From positions 3,134,943 through 3,162,471 of the forward strand of contig RPFO01000022.1 in assembly GCA_009746045.1 (NCBI GenBank): 27,529 bases of DNA, read 5' to 3'. Positions 8,871 to 17,131 of the stretch are shown one piece after another. Both the position numbers and the translations under genes were made by a program. This stretch comes from Mesostigma viride (Eukaryota; Streptophyta; Mesostigmatophyceae; Mesostigmatales; Mesostigmataceae). The notes under the pieces were generated by a model that ran no database searches, was not told where the DNA came from, and saw only the letters and a program-made list of their open reading frames with translations. Within the stretch, counting starts at the first letter, position 1, and every line of letters begins with the position of its first letter.

Positions 8871-9947
8871 GTTGACAGAATTTTGCTTGATCAACAATTT
8901 TCTTGTCTGACTGACCTGGAAGGGTGTGAAGCAATAGAGATTGCTGGGCTGGAAGATCATGAGGGTCAGGGGGTCATTGAAAGAACCATCAGATCTGTCA
9001 AAACCCTACTAGCCAAAAATCCTTCCAAGGATGCTACTTCAGGGGTCTATTGTGACAGGGCACTCTGGTGTCATGAAATGTGCACAACCCTAAACATGAG
9101 ACCTGTCTTGCATGCCAAGTGGGGTGAAGTAATCCCAGCAGGCCTGCAGGCAGGTGTATATCCCCCAGAGGTGGTAGCACTGTACAACACTGCACGTGCA
9201 CAAACCTCAGCAAAACTGGCAGAAAAAGATAAAACCCATCCCAGGCCAGTATTCCAAAAAGGTGATCAAGTTCTCTATTACAAGGAAAACAGCTTTGGTA
9301 AGGTTGGAACTTGGCTAGGTCCAGTTACCATCCGTGGATTTACCAAAAACAGCAAGACCGTGGAGGTCAAGCACAATATCAATGGGAAGCGTCACAGGGT
9401 GAGCTGTCATAGAATTAAGAAGTATTATTCTCCCATGGCAGACGTGCCTGGGGAAGAGTCTTTAAGCATGGACTCACTACTTCTATCTGGCAACTCCAGC
9501 ATGCCCAGCAGTAGCCCTGAGCCACCAATTACTGCTGTTGACAGCACCACAGCACCCTCTGTGAACCCTTCCACCCTCAGTGAAGCCAGGCCCACTTCAC
9601 AACCTGGGGATTGCTTAACCAGGCACGAGGTAGCTGGGTTGGAAGCATTAGCTCAGCCCCAAGGCACCAAATTGTCTGCCAACCCTCCCGCTCTGAGGTC
9701 AAGATTGGCAGTCGCCTTGCAAGCATTACACAGGTCACATAAGCAACAAGCTGCTGTGGCCGAAGGGTTGGCAAAAGTCTCAGCTGTGTGCATTAGTCAG
9801 GACCCCTGGACCCTGGCAATAGACACTCAGGCACAGGTCAGTGTGATCAGTGCACAAGCCATCCCTGGTCTTGAGATTGCACCTTCATTTTGGGCACGGG
9901 TGCAGGATTTCTCAGGCCAAAGCTCACTGGATGTAGTGGGACAGTGA
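8871..9947 (+). CDS. Copia A integrase core and C-terminus, start of protease-like domain
   Basis: Continues the integrase after the inserted element. The second catalytic aspartate is in LDQQFS (8889-8891) and the catalytic glutamate in GVIERT (8979-8981), a D-x29-E spacing shorter than the usual D-x35-E. A C-terminal module with GTWLGPV (about 9308) resembles the GPY/F-type integrase tail that binds nucleic acid. A Ser/Pro/Thr-rich linker follows. Then comes an aspartic-protease-like start (AIDTQAQVSVIS, about 9818-9855), where the usual DTG is DTQ. The frame ends at TGA 9945-9947. Alignment with copia B places a one-base loss near 9940, and the native product continues in the other frame from about 9941. 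Confidence 0.85.
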   Translation, partial: VDRILLDQQFSCLTDLEGCEAIEIAGLEDHEGQGVIERTIRSVKTLLAKNPSKDATSGVYCDRALWCHEMCTTLNMRPVLHAKWGEVIPAGLQAGVYPPEVVALYNTARAQTSAKLAEKDKTHPRPVFQKGDQVLYYKENSFGKVGTWLGPVTIRGFTKNSKTVEVKHNINGKRHRVSCHRIKKYYSPMADVPGEESLSMDSLLLSGNSSMPSSSPEPPITAVDSTTAPSVNPSTLSEARPTSQPGDCLTRHEVAGLEALAQPQGTKLSANPPALRSRLAVALQALHRSHKQQAAVAEGLAKVSAVCISQDPWTLAIDTQAQVSVISAQAIPGLEIAPSFWARVQDFSGQSSLDVVGQ

Positions 9948-11857
9948 TGCTCCCTATACTTGGTATTCAGACACCCTTCCAGGTGGTGGAGGGGTACTCT
10001 GGTAACACCTTGTTGGGGGAACCTTTTGTATCCTATCCTGGGGTGCTTATCTCAGCTAATGAGCTCAGTGTCACAGGGGTGGGTGCAGTTCCTCTGGACC
10101 ACTTTAAAATCCCTCTCTCCAGTATTGTCCCTGGTATCATCAAGGCAGTCAACACTCAGTATGCACCAGGGGAGATCCCTGATTTGGACAAGTTAGTGCA
10201 CAGCCAGTTCCTCCATCCCTCAGCCTTTGGGCTGGGCAAGTGGGACATAGCCATGCACTCACCCCACCAAATCTCCCACGTCATACAAGAATGCAAAACA
10301 CAAAAAGGGTTTACCAAGTGGCTGATGGCCATTGTCCACCAAGCCAGGCAGGAATGGGTCCTGCCCAACCCCAAAAACCCTCAATACAAACCTCCTGTCA
10401 CCCCTTCATGGGACGTGCCAGAGGGAGCCAAAAAGCTCAGATTAAAATTTGTTCTCAAACAAAAATCACAAAAAGTGGGCTCCCCAATCTTCCATGCCAG
10501 ACCATGTGTCACAGAATTAAAGGGGACATCCACACTGCCAAAAGGGGAAACCTACACACCTGGGTTGCAACAAACCTCACTCAGGATCATGCTCTCCCTA
10601 TTCCTACACAACCTCAATGCAGGCCAAGACTATGTCTGCAAAGCCACTGATATTAAAAGGGCCTTCCTCAGGGGGGACCCAGAAAAGGCTGAATCTGTGT
10701 GGAAAGGGAAGGTGTACGTGGTAGACACCCCAGCTGTGTGGAAACCTTACATTGATGAGCCCCACCTTATCATCAACATTGGGGTGGAAGGGCTTGTCAG
10801 TGCCCCAAAAATTTTCAGAGACTCAGCAGAGGAAGTATTCAAAAAGCTCAAGGCCACGTATGATGACCTGGACCCATGCTTTTTTGTTGTACCCACCCCC
10901 TCTGGACTGCTGTTCTTTGTGTGGCATGGAGATGACCAACTCATTTGTGGGCCTAGAGCTGAGGTGGAAACCTTTATTCAGCAGGTCCAGGAATCATATG
11001 AGATTGGCAAACAGGTGGAATTGAGCACAACCCCCATCCAGTTCTGTGGCATCATGTTGCAGCTGCATAGGCAGCCAGATCAGTGGGTCTGCTCTCTCTC
11101 CCCTCCTGCAGAATATATCCAAGATTGTCTAGATCTGCTGCAGGACAACTACCTCCCCTTACACATGTGTGCCACTGTTCAGGGCAAACTGGGGTGGTGG
11201 TCAGCCATCTGTGGGGCTCCCTTAGCTGTCATCAGCAGGGTCACCCATGATGTTCTAGTCAAGATAAAATGCAGTCACATCAGGAAGTTGGTCAATGACT
11301 GTCCCCCCCTCATCCTCCATGGCCTGAATCTGATGGAAGACATCCACATCCACAGTGTCATGGACAGCTCCATGGAGAGCAGAACAATCAATCAGATGGG
11401 GGCACGGGAATCAGGGCTGTTTTTTCTCACCAACAGGTCAGATTACATGTCCCTCACTTCCTGGTACAGCAGGCTACACCGCAGAAAACCTGGCAGCAGC
11501 AACTCAGCTGAATGTCGTGCTGTGGTGTCTGCTGCATTGCATGCTCGTTCCCTGCAGCACATGCTCACCTGGCTACAAACCCAGGCAGGCAGCACATGCA
11601 ATGTAATCTCACATCTCTACACTGACAGCTTTTCTGTGATCAGTTTTCTAACCAAGAAATCTGTTTCTGCTGCTGTCCACACTGACTTGGATTGGGTGAT
11701 CCTCAAACAGGAGGCCACCTATTTTTCCAGCTGGACTCATGTGGATGATGAGGACAACCCAGCAGACGCTCTAACGAAGCTGCGGGATGCTGCTGGCCAA
11801 CAGTACCAGCTCCTCTTTCAGAACATGAACCCCTATGATATCAGAGTCAGTGTTTGA
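9941..11857 (+). CDS. Copia A protease-like C-terminus, reverse transcriptase and RNase H
   Basis: The start is set by alignment to copia B, not by an ATG. The first residues complete the protease-like fold (PILGIQTPF ... LLGEPF). The copia-type reverse transcriptase follows: DIKRAFLRGD with catalytic Asp at 10649-10651, and HGDD at 10925-10936 where most copia elements have YVDD. RNase H has Asp at 11363 (MDSS), Glu at 11510 (SAEC), Asp at 11624 (YTDS) and the C-terminal DNPADALTK motif typical of copia. The frame stays open to a TGA after IRVSV. Together with the upstream part this makes DNA copies from RNA and integrates them; here it is inactive because of the breaks. Confidence 0.88.
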   Translation, partial: TVMLPILGIQTPFQVVEGYSGNTLLGEPFVSYPGVLISANELSVTGVGAVPLDHFKIPLSSIVPGIIKAVNTQYAPGEIPDLDKLVHSQFLHPSAFGLGKWDIAMHSPHQISHVIQECKTQKGFTKWLMAIVHQARQEWVLPNPKNPQYKPPVTPSWDVPEGAKKLRLKFVLKQKSQKVGSPIFHARPCVTELKGTSTLPKGETYTPGLQQTSLRIMLSLFLHNLNAGQDYVCKATDIKRAFLRGDPEKAESVWKGKVYVVDTPAVWKPYIDEPHLIINIGVEGLVSAPKIFRDSAEEVFKKLKATYDDLDPCFFVVPTPSGLLFFVWHGDDQLICGPRAEVETFIQQVQESYEIGKQVELSTTPIQFCGIMLQLHRQPDQWVCSLSPPAEYIQDCLDLLQDNYLPLHMCATVQGKLGWWSAICGAPLAVISRVTHDVLVKIKCSHIRKLVNDCPPLILHGLNLMEDIHIHSVMDSSMESRTINQMGARESGLFFLTNRSDYMSLTSWYSRLHRRKPGSSNSAECRAVVSAALHARSLQHMLTWLQTQAGSTCNVISHLYTDSFSVISFLTKKSVSAAVHTDLDWVILKQEATYFSSWTHVDDEDNPADALTKLRDAAGQQYQLLFQNMNPYDIRVSV

Positions 11858-11860
11858 ATA

Positions 11861-12182
11861 AATGACTGGCCATAGCACAGTACACAACCACCACACCCCC
11901 TTACCACAGCGATAGCTGCTGGGCGCCATAAAATTCAACACATTCGTTGTGGGGTGTGAGTGCTGGCTAGGTCAGATTTGTATCCATTTGCAGCTTGAGG
12001 ACACAAGCTTTGTATACACTTACTTAATGTGTGCTCCAATAACTGGCCAAACCAGCCAGCTGTGTACACCTTATTTAATGTGCAATATAACACCTGGCCA
12101 GAACAGCCAGCTGTAACCAACCTGGCTCAACCAGCCATGTCTCTTTTGTACCCCTAATCAACTTAAAAACAATAACAATAAT
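11861..12182 (+). other. Copia A 3' untranslated region with 50-bp tandem repeat
   Basis: Units 12011-12060 and 12061-12111 are similar (TGT-TACAC, TTAATGTG, CTGGCC, CAGCCAGC), and a third partial unit runs to about 12137. ACTGGCC also occurs at about 11865. No clear polypurine tract precedes the proposed LTR start at 12182. Confidence 0.5.
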
Positions 12183-12206
12183 GTTGGGGGTGCAGACCTG
12201 CATTAA
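12182..12206 (+). repeat. Probable start of copia A 3' LTR
   Basis: TGTTGGGGGTGCAG resembles the TGTTGG start common in copia LTRs and lies downstream of RNase H as expected. It is cut after 24 bp by piggyBac. Without a 5' LTR to compare, this is inferred from position and sequence style only. Confidence 0.4.
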
Positions 12207-12222
12207 CCCTTAAATGGTGTAC

Positions 12223-12248
12223 ACTCAGTCCTATTAAACGGACTGAGT
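12223..12248. repeat. piggyBac left subterminal palindrome 1
   Basis: A 26-bp inverted repeat with arms ACTCAGTCC and GGACTGAGT, just inside the left TIR. Confidence 0.85.
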
Positions 12249-12576
12249 TGCACATCTTTGCAAATTTGTTGTGTATGGCCTAAAAACAATTTCTGGCCAC
12301 CCCTTGGTACCAAGCATGCATATATGTTGATTTTCATGGGGGATAGGTCACTGGTCCCAAATCAGTTACTTTTGGGTGCTATAAATAGCGCACACCCCAG
12401 GGGGGTACGGAAAATCGGGATTTGACGTGTACATAGTGCAATATCTATTGTGTTACAATGTTGTTGGCCCTGGAATTTCAAAGGCAGATGAAAATAATCC
12501 TAGGAAGGCCATAGGAACACTGACTTCATGGAATGTTACAGAGCTCAATACGCCACGTAGCAAAAAGTCAAAAATA

Positions 12577-12602
12577 ACTCAGTCCGTTTAAACGGACTGA
12601 GT
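12577..12602. repeat. piggyBac left subterminal palindrome 2
   Basis: A perfect 26-bp palindrome with arms ACTCAGTCCGTTT and AAACGGACTGAGT, followed by a T run. It lies about 225 bp downstream of the transposase stop, so it could also act as a transcript 3' hairpin. The repeated copies near both ends favour a transposase-binding or structural role. Confidence 0.85.
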
Positions 12603-12827
12603 TTTTTTGCTATTATTTGCTAACAAACCAATGCAAAACTTTATTCCATACGGCATAAACATGTGGCAAGACACACAAATGCACAAAATTGTCAAGCCCA
12701 GGTGTTGGCCCAAGACACCATGCCATAAAACACACGAACATGTGCCAGCATAAACATGCGCGCGCGCGGCGGTAGCCAAAGGTCTAGCCCTATGCTAAGG
12801 TGACCTATACAGCTACTTGGCTACCAT

Positions 12828-15188
12828 CTACGACGCGCGCCTCCTGTTCCTCAGAGCACGCCGCCTCGCATGCCCTGTCAGCAGCCCAGCACCCTCTGCA
12901 GCCCTTGTGGTGCGCCCGTTGGACTCAGCCCACTCCCTCCCAGCCGCGCTACGGCTCGTGAGCGGCTGGTGGGCGCGCTGCTTCTGGTCGCCCCCGTCCA
13001 GGCCGGTCAGCAGCCCCCCGTGGTACAGGTTCCAGCAGGAGCCCACGCACAGCGCCGTGTCGCAGTCCTTGCACCAGAAGTTGGTGCGCTTGCGCACCTT
13101 CTCGACTGCGCACACCACGCACTGCGCCTGTTCCACGAAGGGGATGCGCTCTGGCTCCAGGTGGGTGCCGGTGAGGCGGCCGTCACGCCCGGGACGGTGG
13201 ATATGTGGCTCAGCGAGGAGAGACGCCACCCTGCCGCCTGTCCACTGATTGGTGCACAGCTCGTCGGCCAGCTTGCTCAAGAAGCCAGCATGGCTGAACA
13301 CGTCAGCGCGGCCAGTGTGGGTGAGCTTGTGCAGGATGAAGGCGTTGGTGATCGAGTTGGCCAGGTGGCCAGTTGCAGCCCTGTGCCACCAAATGCGCGT
13401 CACGAGCGCATCTTGCACAGGGTATTCAGCCCCGAACTGGTCCTGCAGGTCCACTGCCTTGTAGGTCCCCCAGTAGATCGGCACCAGGCTGGGGGCAGGC
13501 ACCGTGATGCGAAGGTCGCGCCCCCCGTGGCGGCTGACCTCCACCTCGGTGAGCGGGATCCCCTTGGACGCCATCCACACCGTCTTCCTGTCCTGCCACG
13601 CCACGAGGGTGAGCCCATCCTGATCGACAGCCCACGCGTAGTCCCCCTGCTCCGGCCTGCGCCCCAGCTGGTCCTTGACCTCCTTGAAGGGAAGCCCACG
13701 CCGGTTGGGCATGATAGTGCCCACCACCTGGTGGCCCTGCACGTCGTGGAGCTCCTCCAGCATGTCGCGGCTGGTGTAGAAGCGGTCGGTGGCGATCCTG
13801 CATGGGTGCGGCAGCTCGCCCGCCAGCATCTTGGTGATCTTGAACGTGTGCTGCTCCTCGGGCAGCTTGTCGTAGGTGTGCGCGTGGTAGAGGTAGCCTG
13901 TTGGCCAGTCGCAGATGCAATACTGCTTGATGTGGAACGGGGACGGCTTGGTCGGGTTATAGCACCGGATGGGGCACAGCTTGTGCCGCGTCGAGATGGA
14001 TCGCTCGTCGATGGCAGCCCGCTCCCCTGGCACGAAGTACTTCTTGTATGCTGCATTTAGCAGCTCCTCCAGCCAGAGGAACTGGAAGAGCCTCCACTCG
14101 CGTGTCTGGCGGTTCTCAGGGCGGTCTGCGGTGTTCCTGAAATGGAGATAGCGGCAAATCTGGTCAAACCTCTGTTTAGCCATGACCTGCTGCAGGTTGA
14201 CAGGAGCTGCAGCACCCATGGGCAGCCCAGTAAAGTAGTCTCCCCTTGCAGGCAGACGCACCAGAGACATGGTGATGATGATGCCCAAGAACTTGCCGAG
14301 CTCGTGGATAGTCATTGGTGTCCATTCCCGAGCTCCAGGCTTGCCAGCAGCTCGCTGCTGTTCAGCATACCGGTTGGTCTCAGCAACGATGGGCTCGAGC
14401 ACAGTCTTGGGATCCCAAAACAGAAGGAACAGCTCGAGAGGACCAAACCTGTGCGCACGGCCGGGAATGTTCTTGTATGTCGCCTTGCTGTCAAACGCCG
14501 GCGCAGGTATCTCGGGCAGAATTCCATCCTCAGGCTTTCCTGTCCCGAAAATCCAGTCAATATCCTCCTGAGCACCAGCCGCACCGTCATCAGGCTGCTC
14601 CTCATCATCGGAATCGACCAGGTCTGGCACCTCGTCGGCCTGCTCCTCATCAGCGCTGCCTTCGGAGTTGTCATCGTCTGCAACCGGGGCTGGCTGCAGC
14701 CGACGCCTTCTGGGTGGATTCCGGAGTGCCGGTGCTCTGGCCGCACGGCCAGTCTTGCGCTTGGCACGCTTCTTGACCGGGCTCTGCCAAATATCCTCGC
14801 TGTCGCCATCGCCAGGCGAGGGGGGGTCAGATCCGTCGGCGGCACCCCCCTGCACCCCACCGTCGTCAACATCATCCTGCACTGCGGCATCGCCATCATT
14901 CTCATCGCCACTGTCACCATCTACCGAGCCTGCAGCCTTGGCGACCTTCCACTGATAAACCTGCGCCTTGGTGAAGTCGTATTTCTTCGGATCGCCCTCG
15001 AAAACACATTTCGCGATAGTGCATGCGCGGTTCAGCGACACTACAGACCCAGGAATGCGCACGGTAGCATGATTTTCCCCGAAATTCTCGCGTGCCCAGC
15101 CAGCACCGAATATAGCCGGTGGTACCGAAAGCTTAATTCCACGTCTGAGCAAAAATCCTGACTGCGCGCCACCGGGAGGCGACGCCAT
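12828..15188 (-). CDS. piggyBac transposase (DDE_Tnp_1_7), intact
   Basis: 786 codons, starting MASPPGG at ATG 15188. Residues about 75-215 are acidic and low-complexity, with a basic KKRAKRKTGR cluster (likely nuclear localisation). The DDD catalytic residues of piggyBac are D394 (AIDERS), D468 (ATDRFYTS) and D580 (VDLQDQ), with D583 also conserved. The C-terminus (about 688-730) is a cysteine-rich zinc domain (CVVC ... CKDC ... C ... YH) that in this family recognises terminal repeats. The enzyme cuts and pastes DNA at TTAA. It is longer than the 594-residue insect piggyBac because of the N-terminal extension. No stop or frameshift is seen. It is strongly GC-rich compared with its flanks, and long plus-strand ORFs over it are antisense shadows. 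Confidence 0.95.
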   Translation of the reverse strand: MASPPGGAQSGFLLRRGIKLSVPPAIFGAGWARENFGENHATVRIPGSVVSLNRACTIAKCVFEGDPKKYDFTKAQVYQWKVAKAAGSVDGDSGDENDGDAAVQDDVDDGGVQGGAADGSDPPSPGDGDSEDIWQSPVKKRAKRKTGRAARAPALRNPPRRRRLQPAPVADDDNSEGSADEEQADEVPDLVDSDDEEQPDDGAAGAQEDIDWIFGTGKPEDGILPEIPAPAFDSKATYKNIPGRAHRFGPLELFLLFWDPKTVLEPIVAETNRYAEQQRAAGKPGAREWTPMTIHELGKFLGIIITMSLVRLPARGDYFTGLPMGAAAPVNLQQVMAKQRFDQICRYLHFRNTADRPENRQTREWRLFQFLWLEELLNAAYKKYFVPGERAAIDERSISTRHKLCPIRCYNPTKPSPFHIKQYCICDWPTGYLYHAHTYDKLPEEQHTFKITKMLAGELPHPCRIATDRFYTSRDMLEELHDVQGHQVVGTIMPNRRGLPFKEVKDQLGRRPEQGDYAWAVDQDGLTLVAWQDRKTVWMASKGIPLTEVEVSRHGGRDLRITVPAPSLVPIYWGTYKAVDLQDQFGAEYPVQDALVTRIWWHRAATGHLANSITNAFILHKLTHTGRADVFSHAGFLSKLADELCTNQWTGGRVASLLAEPHIHRPGRDGRLTGTHLEPERIPFVEQAQCVVCAVEKVRKRTNFWCKDCDTALCVGSCWNLYHGGLLTGLDGGDQKQRAHQPLTSRSAAGREWAESNGRTTRAAEGAGLLTGHARRRALRNRRRAS

Positions 15189-15423
15189 GGCTGCCGTCGT
15201 TACTCGTCATTTTCGCGGTCTTCCTCGTTTTGGTCTTTTTTTTCCCGCCCGATGGTACCTTTTGACCAGGGTACCCCCCTGGATATTTTAACTCATAGGT
15301 CCCTGACCAGATGTCCAAAAGTGGTAAACCAGGGGTGCACGAGATTCTACAAATCTAGATCTCAACGCTGGTCTAGTCAGAATCTTAAAAAGTTTGCTAG
15401 AATCTGAGCTAGTTCTGCCACAA

Positions 15424-15478
15424 ACTCGGTCCGTTTAATAGGACTGAGAAAAACTCAGTCCTACAAAACGGACCGAGT
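15424..15478. repeat. piggyBac right subterminal palindromes (two)
   Basis: Two copies related to the left-end palindromes: 15424-15448 (ACTCGGTCC ... GGACTGAG) and 15453-15478 (ACTCAGTCC ... GGACCGAGT). The second touches the right TIR. Arms carry G-to-A type differences, some compensated in the partner arm. Confidence 0.8.
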
Positions 15479-15494
15479 ACCATTTAAGGGTTAA

Positions 15495-15923
15495 GAAATA
15501 AATAATAAAACAATACTGGAGTTAGTCTCCATGCTTTGCTGTAGACTAAGTCTCAAAGGCATTGTGAATACAACGTATGAATAAGCCTTGTAAACCTACG
15601 TTGGTATGTGAATATAAATACCACGTGGGCTATGCAGATAGGAATGCTAGTCGAGTCGCATACGTTTCCCTAGATAGGTACTTTGGGTACTGGGGTACGT
15701 GACAGATGTCAGTACCCAGTATACGTAGTGTCCTGTCATTGGATGGTACTAGAGTATCCTAGATAGGGACCGTACTGCAGCGTGCATTGATCTGTGATCA
15801 CACGATGCAGTGACTAGACTGCTACCTGTCATCGTGCGGCCTCGGGCCAACGGTCTGCACCCAACGGTCACTGGCGGCGCAGCCAGTGAGAGGAACGTTG
15901 ATAAAGGGTAAACCTATTTTCTA
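15495..15923 (+). promoter_or_regulatory. Possible remainder of copia A 3' LTR with TATA box
   Basis: Noncoding sequence continuing past piggyBac. TATAAATA at 15613-15620 is followed at once by a CACGTG box (15622-15627), plausible as an LTR promoter. GTACCCAGTATACG-type repeats follow. The LTR end cannot be placed without a second LTR copy. Confidence 0.35.
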
Positions 15924-16055
15924 ATGAACCAAGCAATTCATTGCTCACAGCGTACAGTGTTCTCAAGCAACATATCCCGTCGCATTCTAACTCATGCCAC
16001 GAACTACATCCAGATGATGCTGGCCCGGCGACCTAGTGGTCCCAGCCCAGTTTGA
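15924..16055 (+). CDS. Short ORF, possible gene remnant (part 1)
   Basis: A 43-codon ORF from ATG 15924 to TGA 16053. Its sequence is balanced and protein-like (ends LARRPSGPSPV). It overlaps, in the other frame, an ORF with a basic tail that ends at 16194. A frame change near 16048 would join them. No family is recognised. Confidence 0.25.
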   Translation: MNQAIHCSQRTVFSSNISRRILTHATNYIQMMLARRPSGPSPV

Positions 16056-16194
16056 ACTCCGCATCCACTCTCTCTCCCTTCTTTGGACTGCCATGCAGAA
16101 CAAGACGCGGTGGCAGAAGATTGTCAAGGCTCACACGCCAGCCCCTGTGGGCAAGCCACCTCCCCCCAAAAGGCGGAGGCGTTTTGATGAGTAG
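16018..16194 (+). pseudogene. Possible C-terminal exon with basic tail (part 2)
   Basis: Open from 16018 (after a stop at 16015) to TAG 16192-16194, with an internal ATG at 16093. The tail PPPPKRRRRFDE looks like a nuclear-localisation signal near a natural C-terminus. Codons are varied and not low-complexity. It may be the 3' end of a host or transposon gene now cut off from its upstream exons. Confidence 0.35.
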
Positions 16195-16265
16195 TGTAGT
16201 TCGGCTTTTCTAGACTAGATAGCTTAGAGTTAGGTTAGTCCGATTACGCGGCTTCCTCCACTCCA
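16195..16265. other. Short noncoding gap
   Basis: Contains the reiterated CTAGACTAGATAGCTTAGAGTTAG-like stretch. No feature is recognised. Confidence 0.3.
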
Positions 16266-16340
16266 CCCATCCATCCATCCAGGAATTTGTGCTACATGAT
16301 CTCCCAACGGAGGCATGTTATAATTTAATTTTAATTTTTA
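16266..16340 (-). repeat. Solo terminus of the fold-back family
   Basis: CCATCCATCCATCC, then GTGCTACATGATCTCCCAACGG, then an AT-rich run. The reverse complement has the same order as the left arm at 26981-27040 (AACAT, CCGTTGGGAG, ATGTAGCAC) and resembles the arm at 4919-4974 (CGTTGGGGAGTC, then GGATGGATGG). No partner arm is found nearby, so it is a solo or decayed end. Confidence 0.6.
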
Positions 16341-16552
16341 TGCCTTGGCCTGCATGTGGAAGGCTGTCTGCGACATGGGCTGACGAATTGGATTTGTGCA
16401 AAAGGTTTCATGCTCGCCTGAATTTTCCTTGGATGACCCGGTTGTTTATAAGGATCGGTGGCTTTTAATTAGTTTTCCGAGACAATTAAATGTAGGTTTT
16501 ATACCAAAGAGACAACCAGCGACGCAACGCAGCCTGGCGGCTGCGCTCGGCC

Positions 16553-17131
16553 ATGAAAATACGTCTGCAGCTCAGGCTGCAGCTTCGCCCTCAGGTCCGG
16601 CAGGCGGCGATGACACTAGTCGTGCACTGGTGGTCGTCCAGCAACCTCGATCCCGGGCTTAACGCCTCGCCATCTGCATCGCCTGACCCCAAGCGCACCC
16701 GCCCAGCCGACAACACAGGAGGGTCTTCACGCCCCCCAGAACCGAGCTTTCGGCCCCGGCCTTTCAGGGTCGCAGATTACGACTGGGCCAACCCGTCCCC
16801 GACCGATGCTATGCGCTGCATCTTCTTCGGGGATTACGCTTCGCTTTACGACCTGTGCCTCCATCTCCCCGACCTCAATCGCCTCCTCGGCCCGGACGGC
16901 GGCCGCTGGGCCAACATCTACCAGCTGTCCGGCTGCCCCCGCCCCCATCTCCAGCACGCCATCCTCAACTCCCTTCTCCAACGCTCTGACGGGGAGATCT
17001 GGGCTCCATCCCTTTCCGCCCCCACCCTCCGCTCCATCCTCACGGAAGCCTTTCAGCAGCACGTGACTGTTATATTGTGGGCTCGCAGTCACATAAAGTA
17101 TTGGAATTTGGTTATGCTCGGAATTGGCTAA
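16553..17131 (+). CDS. Unidentified C-ending-codon-rich ORF, possible exon or captured gene fragment
   Basis: From about 16700 to 17066 the frame shows strong preference for C at codon position three and varied, globular composition (for example ADYDWANPSPTDAMRC and DLCLHLPDLNRLLGPDG), unlike the flanking noncoding DNA. Character is lost after about 17066, where an exon may end. Upstream, an overlapping frame (16396-16662) also looks coding-like from about 16515, so a frameshift or splice near 16650 is possible. Codon use differs from both copia elements. I recognise no domain. It could be host exon sequence or part of another transposon. Confidence 0.45.
   Translation: MKIRLQLRLQLRPQVRQAAMTLVVHWWSSSNLDPGLNASPSASPDPKRTRPADNTGGSSRPPEPSFRPRPFRVADYDWANPSPTDAMRCIFFGDYASLYDLCLHLPDLNRLLGPDGGRWANIYQLSGCPRPHLQHAILNSLLQRSDGEIWAPSLSAPTLRSILTEAFQQHVTVILWARSHIKYWNLVMLGIG

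Larger units (their letters stand above)
850..12182 (+). mobile_element. Ty1/copia-type LTR retrotransposon A (broken, 5' truncated)
   Basis: Coding order is gag, integrase, protease-like, reverse transcriptase, RNase H, in three pieces: 850-2463, 8871-about 9940 and about 9941-11857. The gap between the first two is the inserted 6.4-kb element. No 5' LTR or primer-binding site is seen, because the left side is cut by the GTTCAC element. The 3' LTR probably starts at TGTTGGGGG (12182) and is itself split by piggyBac. The element is dead: 5' truncated, split in integrase and out of frame in the protease-like domain. Confidence 0.85.
12203..15494 (-). mobile_element. Complete piggyBac DNA transposon with TTAA target duplication
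   Basis: TTAA at 12203-12206 and 15491-15494 flanks a 3,284-bp element (12207-15490). Its ends are the perfect inverted repeat CCCTTAAATGGT (12207-12218 and 15479-15490), matching the CCC start and TTAA target of piggyBac. It holds one intact transposase gene on the minus strand and 26-bp palindromes near both ends. All expected parts are present, so it may be recently or still active. Confidence 0.95.

Noticed and set aside
9936-9947. Programmed -1 frameshift site in copia A
   Set aside because: GTGGGACAG does not fit the X-XXY-YYZ slippery pattern, and copia B reads through this point in one frame. A deletion is simpler.
12870-15161. Plus-strand ORFs of 396 and 339 codons over the piggyBac region
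   Set aside because: Antisense shadows of the GC-rich transposase. The minus frame carries the DDD residues and zinc domain.
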